From the NCBI GenBank assembly GCA_964580575.1, contig CAZOLJ010000018.1, positions 1 to 63,952 of the forward strand: a stretch of DNA of 63,952 nt, in the 5' to 3' direction. The notes under the pieces were generated by a model. That model ran no database searches and was not told the origin of the DNA. It saw nothing but the letters and a program-made list of their open reading frames with translations. Numbering within the stretch: the stretch's first letter is position 1; each line of letters opens with the position of its first letter. This document shows positions 17,194 through 23,987 of the stretch, piece by piece. The stretch comes from CAVPDE01 sp964580575 (GTDB lineage: Bacteria > Desulfobacterota > DSM-4660 > Desulfatiglandales > HGW-15). The position numbers and the translations under genes are program-made.

Positions 17194-18939
17194 TCAGGGC
17201 GCTTTGGGCAGGAGTTTCTTCATTCTCTGCAGGATTTCCTTCTTGTCCATGAACTCTTCGACCCTGAGCGAGGTCACCTCCCTGCCTTGGGTGTCGAAGA
17301 AGAGGAGGGTGGGGACTCCTTTGATACCGTAGCGGTGAAGAATCTCGTCCTGATGAGGCTGGCGGCGCGTGAGGTCCAGCCGGACGGCGAGGAATTGCCG
17401 GCTCAGTTCAATGACCTCGGGATCCGTGAAGACCTTGCTGTCCATGGCCCGGCAAGGCCCGCACCAGTCGGCATAGAAATCCATGATCACCGGCTTCTTC
17501 TCCCTAGCCGCTTGCGCCAAAACGGGTTCCTCGTAGGGGACCCATGGGAGCGCCTCCACTTTCTGTGTCGCGACTCCCAGATAAACGAACACGGCCAGCA
17601 GAACACCGACTCCGAACACTCTCTTGAAGATTCTGAACCGGCGGTGAGCGGCCCCGGTGCGGTCCAGCCACCCGAGGTGTACAGCGGCCGCCATGGGAAT
17701 GAGGGCCATGAGGGAAGATCTCCCCCACTCCTCCGGGACAAGGAAACGGATCATGTACCCGGCCATGGCGATCAGAATCCAGCCCATGAATTTCCTGATC
17801 CACAACATCCAGTCCCCTGAGAAGGGCAGGCGACTCACAGCGCCCGAGAAAAAGGCCAGAACAGCCAAGGGGAGCCCGAGCCCGATGCTGAGGGTGAAGA
17901 AGGAAAGGAACCCCATGATGGGGTCGCCCTGTTGGGCCACATACGCGAGGAGCCCCAGGATAAAAGGCCCGAGGCAGGGCGCGGCGAGGATCCCCAGAGT
18001 CAGTCCCATGAAGAGCGTCCCGAAATAGCCGCTAAAGCGCGTGGATGCCGCTTTCGTCAGCGCGGTCGGAAGGCGAATCTCCCAGAGGCCGAAAGAGCTT
18101 GTGGCAAAAGCGATGAAGAGGCACGCCATAAAAACAAGAACCACCGGGTGCTGAAGAGCCGATCCGACCATCCGGCCGGACAAGGAGGCCCACACCCCCA
18201 GGACGGAATTCATGACGGCCAGTCCTAAAAGGTAAAGGAATGCGTGGATCGCCGTGGCCCCACGGCCCTGCTCTCTTCCCCCGAAATAGGAAACGGTGAT
18301 GGGGATCAGAGGATAGATGCAAGGAGTCAGGTTGAGGGCGAGGCCTCCAACGAAAAAACCGATAATGGTTAGCCACAGGCCGGTCCCGGCTCGCACTCCC
18401 ATGCTGAACCCTCTCTCATGAGCCTGGAAGGTTTCCTGGTTGATGGGCTTGGTCCCTGAACCCGGTGGAACCACGGGCAAAGAGATGGACAGGGAGAGGC
18501 TTTCCGGCGGCAGACAGGAGGCCGCTGAGCAGGCTTGATAGGAGAGCTTTCCCTTCAGGACATGTTCCCCGTGAGGCATATCCTCTGGGAGGACCAGGGT
18601 CCCTTTGACCAGGATTTCCCCGGAAAATAGGGCGACAGGCTCCGTGAGGTAATCGAATTTCAGGTTCTCGGTGATGGGAAAAAGAAGATCCTTGATTTTT
18701 ACGCGCCGCTGATCGTCGAAGGTGAATTCTGTCGGGATCATGTCTCCATCTTTGCCAGGGCCGTGGATGTACCACTTGTCGGCAATCGAAAGGCGAAAGA
18801 GCAACGCATGGCTTGCCCCGGCCTCATAACGATCTTGCGAATGGATGACATCGACCTTGACGGTGGCAGCCCACAAAGGAAGGGCACACAGCGTTTTTAA
18901 GAGGAGGAGAATCAGCAGGAATAAGAATGCTTTTTTCAT
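17194..18939 (-). CDS. dsbD: DsbD-type thiol:disulfide interchange protein
   Basis: Transfers electrons from cytoplasmic thioredoxin across the inner membrane to periplasmic substrates (c-type cytochrome maturation, disulfide isomerases). 581 residues, normal length. Signal peptide: residues 1-24 (MKKAFLFLLILLLL, cut near LWA-A). The N-terminal alpha domain has the redox pair in YQACSAASCLPP. The membrane domain has about eight helices with Cys in NLTPCIYPLIP and AAPCLGPFIL. The C-terminal thioredoxin-like domain has ADWCGPCRAM (Cys493/Cys496) and the cis-Pro in GIKGVPTLLFF. All three cysteine pairs are intact. Start: ATG preceded by AAGGAAC. It is transcribed from its own strong promoter, away from the kinase gene. 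Confidence 0.93.
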   Translation of the reverse strand: MKKAFLFLLILLLLKTLCALPLWAATVKVDVIHSQDRYEAGASHALLFRLSIADKWYIHGPGKDGDMIPTEFTFDDQRRVKIKDLLFPITENLKFDYLTEPVALFSGEILVKGTLVLPEDMPHGEHVLKGKLSYQACSAASCLPPESLSLSISLPVVPPGSGTKPINQETFQAHERGFSMGVRAGTGLWLTIIGFFVGGLALNLTPCIYPLIPITVSYFGGREQGRGATAIHAFLYLLGLAVMNSVLGVWASLSGRMVGSALQHPVVLVFMACLFIAFATSSFGLWEIRLPTALTKAASTRFSGYFGTLFMGLTLGILAAPCLGPFILGLLAYVAQQGDPIMGFLSFFTLSIGLGLPLAVLAFFSGAVSRLPFSGDWMLWIRKFMGWILIAMAGYMIRFLVPEEWGRSSLMALIPMAAAVHLGWLDRTGAAHRRFRIFKRVFGVGVLLAVFVYLGVATQKVEALPWVPYEEPVLAQAAREKKPVIMDFYADWCGPCRAMDSKVFTDPEVIELSRQFLAVRLDLTRRQPHQDEILHRYGIKGVPTLLFFDTQGREVTSLRVEEFMDKKEILQRMKKLLPKAP

Positions 18940-19037
18940 TGTTCCTTATAGGGACGTCCACAGAGGACATCACCGGAAGGACGGTCTCAGCCTCGTGGAT
19001 CCCTTTGTCCGGGAAGAGGAACTTGATATAGTAAACA

Positions 19038-19066
19038 ATATAGTAAGAGGGGTTTGCCGTGTCAAC
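19038..19066 (-). promoter_or_regulatory. Sigma-70-type promoter of dsbD
   Basis: TTGACA (19061-19066), 17-nt spacer, TATATT (19038-19043) on the minus strand; the predicted start is about 90 nt before the dsbD ATG. Confidence 0.7.
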
Positions 19067-19144
19067 TAGGAAGCCAAGGCTATTTGTTTTCCCGGCGCCT
19101 TGTGCTAGTGTAGTCTCTTACCGGCCCTCCGGCCTCTTTGTGCA

Positions 19145-19777
19145 GTGCGAGGGCCAAAGGAGAAAAGGGGGCACTTGGAGCAAGACACAGCGAGACAGCC
19201 AGCTTCCGACCATCCTCAAGAGGACAAGGTTCCCTATCGCCCGAGGAACGTGTGGAAGGCTTCGGTCCGCCAGGAAGGCGATGTCATTGTCAAGGAGTTC
19301 AGCGGAGCGCCTTTCATTCCCCGACTCTTCGGAAGGATCTCCCTTTCCTGGGAGGAGGCGGCCCTCAGGAGATTGGAAGGCATACCGGGCGTTCCGGCTT
19401 TGATCAGTCGCCCCTCTCCTCATGCCATTCAGATTTCCGCGGTCAAGGGCCGGCCTCTGGATAAAATGAGAAGCGGAGAACTGAGCGAATCCTGCTTTGA
19501 GAAGCTGGTTTCGCTCATCCGTCGCATCCATGAGAGAGGGGTTGCCCACGGAGATCTTCACCAGAGAAACATCCTGGTGGACCAGGATCGGCCTTCCGTC
19601 ATCGACTTCTCCACAGCCTACGTGAAAGGGCGAATGCCCTTGTTGGATGGATGGATTTCGAGAAATATGATCTTACTTGACCTTGAGAGGCTCTATAAAG
19701 TAGAGAGGAAGTTCTTTGACCGTGGTGAACCCCCCAGAATGTTTTTCCTCTATCGCATGATCAAGAGGTTCCGATGA
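19145..19777 (+). CDS. Small protein-kinase-fold protein (Kdo-kinase/RIO-like)
   Basis: The catalytic loop is RGVAHGDLHQRNILVD, with the Asp-Leu-x-x-x-Asn pattern of lipopolysaccharide/Kdo kinases and RIO-like kinases. The metal motif follows as VIDFSTAYV, with DFS in place of DFG. The upstream part GDVIVKEFSGAP supplies the ATP-contacting Lys. 210 residues from a GTG; an in-frame TTG at 19175, right after AAAAGGGGG, is an alternative start. The last codon overlaps the start of the ICMT-like gene (ATGA), so the two are translationally coupled. The substrate could be lipid A/Kdo sugar or another small molecule; the coupling to a membrane methyltransferase suggests envelope modification (inference). 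Confidence 0.75.
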   Translation: MRGPKEKRGHLEQDTARQPASDHPQEDKVPYRPRNVWKASVRQEGDVIVKEFSGAPFIPRLFGRISLSWEEAALRRLEGIPGVPALISRPSPHAIQISAVKGRPLDKMRSGELSESCFEKLVSLIRRIHERGVAHGDLHQRNILVDQDRPSVIDFSTAYVKGRMPLLDGWISRNMILLDLERLYKVERKFFDRGEPPRMFFLYRMIKRFR

Positions 19778-20316
19778 GCAAGAAATTACTTAGGGCTCTG
19801 GCCCTGCTGGTAGGAATTCTGTTGGTGCCGGTTCTGGCAGAACCCAAGGGGTGGTCTCTGTTCCTGGGAGGTCTTCTGGTGTTCTTCGGAGAGGTCATTC
19901 GGGTGTGGGCGAGCGGCCACTTGATGAGAGGGGAAGAGCTCACGACTTCAGGCCCCTATGCCTATCTGAGGGACCCCCTCTATTTGGGAAGGCTGCTCTT
20001 ACTGGTCGGATTCTGCATCATGGCATGGGGCTCTGCGTGGATTCTCCTCCTCTTCGGTTTGGGCGTATTTTTTCTCAACTACATGCCGAGGAAATACCGC
20101 AAAGAGATGGGCCGGCTGGAAGATCTCTATGGGGAAGAGTACAGACAGTATGCGGCCTATGCACGAAGCCTCCTGCCGCGCCTCAAACCCTATCCGAAAG
20201 CTCGCCGGAGGAGGTGGAGCTTTGACCTTTTCTCGAAAGAGAACCGAGAGCAATACTTCCTCTCAGGCGTCGTGATCCTGGCCTTGGCGCTTGTGGGCCT
20301 TTATCTCTACCGCTAA
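19774..20316 (+). CDS. Isoprenylcysteine carboxyl methyltransferase (ICMT)/PEMT-like membrane methyltransferase
   Basis: A 180-residue membrane protein. The family motif is clear: GEVIRVWASGHL followed by TTSGPYAYLRDPLYLGRL, then an amphipathic region with YGEEYRQYAAY. Hydrophobic segments lie at residues ~5-45, ~68-100 and ~160-178. Bacterial members use S-adenosylmethionine to methylate membrane-linked or hydrophobic substrates; the substrate here is unknown. It overlaps the kinase gene by 4 nt. The C-terminal extra hydrophobic segment (VVILALALVGLYLYR), after a basic stretch ARRRRW, is more than the core family needs. Confidence 0.75.
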   Translation: MSKKLLRALALLVGILLVPVLAEPKGWSLFLGGLLVFFGEVIRVWASGHLMRGEELTTSGPYAYLRDPLYLGRLLLLVGFCIMAWGSAWILLLFGLGVFFLNYMPRKYRKEMGRLEDLYGEEYRQYAAYARSLLPRLKPYPKARRRRWSFDLFSKENREQYFLSGVVILALALVGLYLYR

Positions 20317-20333
20317 GGACTTGATTCTCATCT

Positions 20334-20362
20334 TTGATTAAGCCCAAACCCTGTGCTAAACT
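20334..20362 (+). promoter_or_regulatory. Likely promoter of the primase-helicase-like gene
   Basis: TTGATT (20334-20339), 17-nt spacer, TAAACT (20357-20362); about 45 nt before the start codon of the next gene. Confidence 0.5.
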
Positions 20363-20407
20363 ATTTAGAGACTGCTGAAAACAGTTGGATAGCGGAGGCA
20401 TGGCTTT

Positions 20408-22180
20408 ATGGAGCGGCCAGAAGCGATACAGAATTTCTATCTGGAACATATCCCGGGAGCGAAGATCGAAGATAACATTCTGAAAGCGCCCTGCCCCTTT
20501 TGCGGATCTGAAGGACAAAAAGGGGGAGGGACCGCGGTGGCCTATCTCGACCCCGAGAGCTTTTTCATGGGGTACTTTCGGTGCCTGAACCGTTGCAGGC
20601 CGGGAGGATTTGCCCCCCACTTCGCGCGGCTGATGGGCCTCGATGCCCAAAAGGTGCCCGGCTATGATCCTGACCGCGAAATCCACGTGCGGGATGTCGT
20701 GTACCCGAGCAGGAACCTGAACAACGAGGTCAAGAAGTTCAGAACGCTCATGGGAGAGGGCGAGTACGCCCACTTCAATGACTTCGGCGTCTCAAGAGGG
20801 GCGGTGGAGGAGTTGAGGATCGGATACAACGGCCGCTACCTCGTGTATCCCTATTTCCAGGAGGACGGCAACTGCTATGCGGCACGATGTGTGATGCCGG
20901 GCCGAGAAGAGGATCAGTTCTGGTACGGGGATGAGAAGTTTTTTGCAGAGGAATTCCGGGTCTTCAATGTTCAGGATATCGAGCGGTGCGAGGACGGCAC
21001 TCTCTTCATCGTGGACGGGGAAAACAACCTTCTCACCCTCAAAGAACTCGGCTACCCCGCCATTGCCGTGCCCGGGTTTTCGGTCCTTGAAACCCTTGAG
21101 CAGGAAAGGCTTGCGTACGTGAACCATGTCTTCCTGCTGACAAACAACGCTCCTGAGGCTCAACTCGCCGCCCGCGCTCTCGCAACGAAACTGGGCTACA
21201 AAGCACGAATCCTCAAGTGGCATTCCAGCTACAAGAGAGGATACGGCTTATGCGATTTGGCCAAGGAAAAAGGGAAGAACTTCCGGATCGCCATCTCCTC
21301 CATGATCAAAACGTCCGAATCCTTTTCACCTTTCTCGTCAGCGGAAAAAGAACACGTGCGCTTTTTACAGCAAATCGAGCGGGACAGGGGGAGGCAGCTT
21401 CTCGGGCTGAGCGCCGGTTTCGAAAAACTGGATCAGGCGGTCAACGGCATTCGCGGGATCAACATACTTGGAGGCCAGCCCAAAGCAGGGAAGTCCTGCT
21501 TTTTCATGCAGGTCTCCACGGAGATGGCGAGGAGGAAAACCCCGGTCATTTACTATGACTTTGAAAACGGGCGCCAGAAGATCTACACGAGAACCATTTG
21601 CCGGTTGAGCCGCCTTGCCGAAGAAGAAGTCCGGCTTCAAAAGCTGGACAAGGCGGCCTCAGAGAGACTGGAGAAGACCCTTGCGGATTTCAGGGAGATG
21701 CTTCAGTACTACCGCGTGGTCACGGACAGGAAGCTGAGCCCTGATATCATGAGAAAACAAATTGATTTCATCAAACACGAGACCCGGCAGGATCGGGTCC
21801 TGGTGGTTGTGGACAGTCTTCACAAGCTGCCGTTCAAGAACCTTTCCGAGAGGAGAACCGGGATCGATGAGTGGCTCCGAAACATGGAATCCATTCGAGA
21901 CGAGCAGAATGTGGCCTTCCTCGTCATCTCGGAGCTCTCCCGGGGACTGGAAGGGCATTACGATGAAAAACCGGATCTGGCGGCCTTCAAAGAATCGGGA
22001 GATATTGAGTACAGCGCGGACAATGCGATGATTCTCTCCCCCAGCTGGGATCCTTTAGATCCCTTTTCTTCCGGGGAAAGAAAGAGCATTCTTTGGCTCG
22101 TGGCAAGCCGCGAAAACAGCCCGGGCAGGGTGAGTGAGTACGAGCTGGAATACCCTTACTGGGGATTCAAAGAAGTATAA
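20408..22180 (+). CDS. Twinkle/T7-gp4-like primase-helicase with degenerate Toprim motif
   Basis: 590 residues in three parts. First, a primase-type zinc finger (C29, C32, C59 and C63: CPFCGSE and CLNRC). Second, a Toprim-like region at ~195-260 with LFIVDGENNLLTLKELGYPAIAVPG, retaining the Glu of the first motif. Where active primases have the Asp-x-Asp/DxDEAG motif, this protein has LLTNNAPEAQLAARAL, so the metal-binding Asps are replaced by Asn. Third, a RecA/DnaB-type helicase core with Walker A GGQPKAGKSC (~355) and Walker B VLVVVDSLHKL (~464). T7 gp4 and mitochondrial Twinkle have this order; Twinkle has also lost primase activity. It stands alone with its own promoter and no phage genes nearby. 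It may be a DNA helicase or ssDNA-handling ATPase; a domesticated phage gene is possible. Confidence 0.78.
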   Translation: MERPEAIQNFYLEHIPGAKIEDNILKAPCPFCGSEGQKGGGTAVAYLDPESFFMGYFRCLNRCRPGGFAPHFARLMGLDAQKVPGYDPDREIHVRDVVYPSRNLNNEVKKFRTLMGEGEYAHFNDFGVSRGAVEELRIGYNGRYLVYPYFQEDGNCYAARCVMPGREEDQFWYGDEKFFAEEFRVFNVQDIERCEDGTLFIVDGENNLLTLKELGYPAIAVPGFSVLETLEQERLAYVNHVFLLTNNAPEAQLAARALATKLGYKARILKWHSSYKRGYGLCDLAKEKGKNFRIAISSMIKTSESFSPFSSAEKEHVRFLQQIERDRGRQLLGLSAGFEKLDQAVNGIRGINILGGQPKAGKSCFFMQVSTEMARRKTPVIYYDFENGRQKIYTRTICRLSRLAEEEVRLQKLDKAASERLEKTLADFREMLQYYRVVTDRKLSPDIMRKQIDFIKHETRQDRVLVVVDSLHKLPFKNLSERRTGIDEWLRNMESIRDEQNVAFLVISELSRGLEGHYDEKPDLAAFKESGDIEYSADNAMILSPSWDPLDPFSSGERKSILWLVASRENSPGRVSEYELEYPYWGFKEV

Positions 22181-22275
22181 ACAAGGTGCAAGGTTCAAGG
22201 TACATGGTTCACGGTAAGAAGAAGCAGAAAAGGTTTTTCCGTGTACCTTGCACCTTACACCCTGTACCTTGTTCT
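22181..22275. repeat. Inverted repeat built of 7-nt tandem units, between convergent genes
   Basis: The left arm is made of heptamers CAAGGTG, CAAGGTT, CAAGGTA, CATGGTT and CACGGTA in tandem. The right arm is the same pattern on the other strand (units of the form TTGCACC). The arms can fold into a long imperfect hairpin around the central AAAAGGTTTTTCC. It starts directly after the stop codon of the primase-helicase-like gene and ends where the convergent coiled-coil gene ends, so it may act as a two-way terminator. Confidence 0.75.
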
Positions 22276-22475
22276 TATCTCGGCTTCCGGTAGGGAGGCT
22301 CTTCTTTACTTCCCTCGAGCATGCGTTTGACCCGATCCCTCTCAGCTCGCGCCTTCCGAAGTTGCTCTTCAAGATCCTCGCGCTTCGCCGGGGGGCAGGC
22401 GTTCAGCTCGCTTTCGAGCCGATCCACTTCCTGTTGTAAGCGATAGAGATCGCGCGCGATCATGCGGAGAGACAT
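22275..22475 (-). CDS. Small coiled-coil protein of unknown function
   Basis: 66 residues, almost wholly helical with heptad-like spacing: RDLYRLQQEVDRLESELNA, then a Pro-Pro break, then REDLEEQLRKARAERDRVKRML, and a disordered basic tail. This fits a helical hairpin or short antiparallel coiled coil. Start: ATG after AGGGTGAGCT. It lies 35 nt downstream of the HD-domain gene on the same strand and may be in its operon. I recognise no named family. Confidence 0.65.
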   Translation of the reverse strand: MSLRMIARDLYRLQQEVDRLESELNACPPAKREDLEEQLRKARAERDRVKRMLEGSKEEPPYRKPR

Positions 22476-22510
22476 AGCTCACCCTGTCAGACCGGATTCT
22501 TTCGGTTTTC

Positions 22511-23056
22511 TTAGGGTCGGATCATTCCAGCCACGTCTTCAGGGGCGAAATGAAGTTTTGAGAACAGTTTGCTTTCCACCTGTTTACAAAGATCGAAGTT
22601 CTTCCTCATCCTCCGGATGAGCGTTTCATCGCCGTTGCCGTATTGCTTGATGAGATAGGCCAGCCTTTCCTCGAGGCTGACGATCTTGTTGTGGTTCACC
22701 CTTTTGTCCGCATAATAGACAATCTCTTTTTCCAGCACCGGACCCTCTTTTGAAAAGTTCTTGAGCACAACATGTTCGGCCACGATCTCAGCAATCTCGT
22801 CCAGGCGGTTCTGAAGGCAGATTTCAGCGCCTTGAGTGCTGTGGTTTTCCTTTGTTTTCAGGGACTGGGTTTTTGCGATGTCGTGCATCAGGGCACCTGC
22901 GGTGACCAGGTCAAGGGAAAGGCTCTCTCCAGCCTCCTGGAGCCCTCGAGCCATCAGGGAAGCAATTCTCTCCACCATGATGGAGTGGGCCTTGATGTTT
23001 TCCAGCATCTCGTACTTGGTCATTAAGTCAAAACACTGCTGCACGGAAGGGATCAT
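22511..23056 (-). CDS. HD-domain metal-dependent phosphohydrolase
   Basis: A 181-residue single HD domain. The metal-binding pattern is visible: IKAHSIMVERIA (first His), GALMHDIAKTQSL (His-Asp), ENHSTQGAEIC, and IAEHVVLKNF further on. Related small HD proteins hydrolyse nucleotides or act on tRNA/cyclic nucleotides, but the substrate is unknown. Followed on the same strand by the coiled-coil gene. Confidence 0.82.
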   Translation of the reverse strand: MIPSVQQCFDLMTKYEMLENIKAHSIMVERIASLMARGLQEAGESLSLDLVTAGALMHDIAKTQSLKTKENHSTQGAEICLQNRLDEIAEIVAEHVVLKNFSKEGPVLEKEIVYYADKRVNHNKIVSLEERLAYLIKQYGNGDETLIRRMRKNFDLCKQVESKLFSKLHFAPEDVAGMIRP

Positions 23057-23225
23057 AGGTCTGGAAAAGTCCTCAATTCATCGATCATTGTCCATTCATC
23101 ATTGAGATTACGGAAAATGCGGGCATCTGGCAAGCGTTATGTGGGATTCGGTTGACAGAAGATCACGGGCAGATGAGAATAGGTCCATCAGTGAGAAAAA
23201 TAAGCAACAAAGCGGCGGAGAACCT

Positions 23226-23969
23226 ATGCCAAAAAGGAGCTACATCCTTTCCTCCCTCCTGATGGCGCTCAGTCTGGCAACCTATGCCTCTGCCCAAACT
23301 CCCGTGGAAACGGAGTTCCGGCTCCAGCGCGAGAGGATGGTGAAGGAGCAAATTTCTGATGCTCCTGACTATCGAGACCCTGTCAAAGACCCCAGGGTGC
23401 TCACGGCCATGCGGACCGTGCCACGGCACCTCTTTGTAGAGAAAAAGCATCAATCCGCAGCATACGGTGATTTCCCTCTTCCTATCGGGTATGGGCAGAC
23501 GATCTCCCAGCCTTACATTGTTGCCCTTATGACCGAAATGCTCGGGGCCAAACCGGATCACAAGGTGCTGGAGGTGGGAGCAGGCTCCGGTTACCAAGCT
23601 GCTGTGCTTTCGCTCCTGGTCAAAGAGGTCTACACCATCGAGATCGTCGAAGCCCTGGCCCTTCAGGCAGAGGAACGTCTGAAGCGACTCAAGTACACCA
23701 ACGTCCGGGTGAAGGTGGGTGACGGGTACTACGGCATTGAAGAAGCCGCTCCCTTTGATCGAATCATCGTCACCTGCGCAGCGAGCCTGGTGCCTCCCCT
23801 GTTGCTCAAGCAGCTCAAACCCGGCGGCAAGATGTGCATTCCCGTGGGCGCAGCGTATTCGGTTCAGTATCTCACCATGGTGGAGAAGTCCGAGACAGGC
23901 ACCCTCACCCTGAGGAAGTCGATTCCTGTTCGTTTTGTTCCCCTGACCCGTTCAGGCACTGAAGAATAG
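23226..23969 (+). CDS. pcm: Protein-L-isoaspartate O-methyltransferase, predicted exported form
   Basis: PCMT methylates isoaspartyl residues with S-adenosylmethionine to start repair of damaged proteins. The core is typical: RVPRHLFV-type start (TVPRHLFVEKKH), YGQTISQPYIVALMTEML, and the SAM loop VLEVGAGSGYQAAVL. 247 residues from the ATG at 23226 (GCGGAGA upstream). The first 24 residues, MPKRSYILSSLLMALSLATYA with a likely cut after ASA, form a signal peptide, so the enzyme should act in the periplasm. An in-frame extension to 23139 is rejected: it would bury the signal peptide. The membrane methyltransferase-like gene follows after 18 nt and is probably cotranscribed. Confidence 0.9.
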   Translation: MPKRSYILSSLLMALSLATYASAQTPVETEFRLQRERMVKEQISDAPDYRDPVKDPRVLTAMRTVPRHLFVEKKHQSAAYGDFPLPIGYGQTISQPYIVALMTEMLGAKPDHKVLEVGAGSGYQAAVLSLLVKEVYTIEIVEALALQAEERLKRLKYTNVRVKVGDGYYGIEEAAPFDRIIVTCAASLVPPLLLKQLKPGGKMCIPVGAAYSVQYLTMVEKSETGTLTLRKSIPVRFVPLTRSGTEE

Positions 23970-23987
23970 CCCTTCAACGGTCAAGCC

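Noticed and set aside
22181..22275. CRISPR-like array
   Set aside because: The repeats are only 7 nt long, contiguous and without spacers, and form inverted arms; no cas gene is in the window. The same applies to 45256-45376 and 47277-47347.
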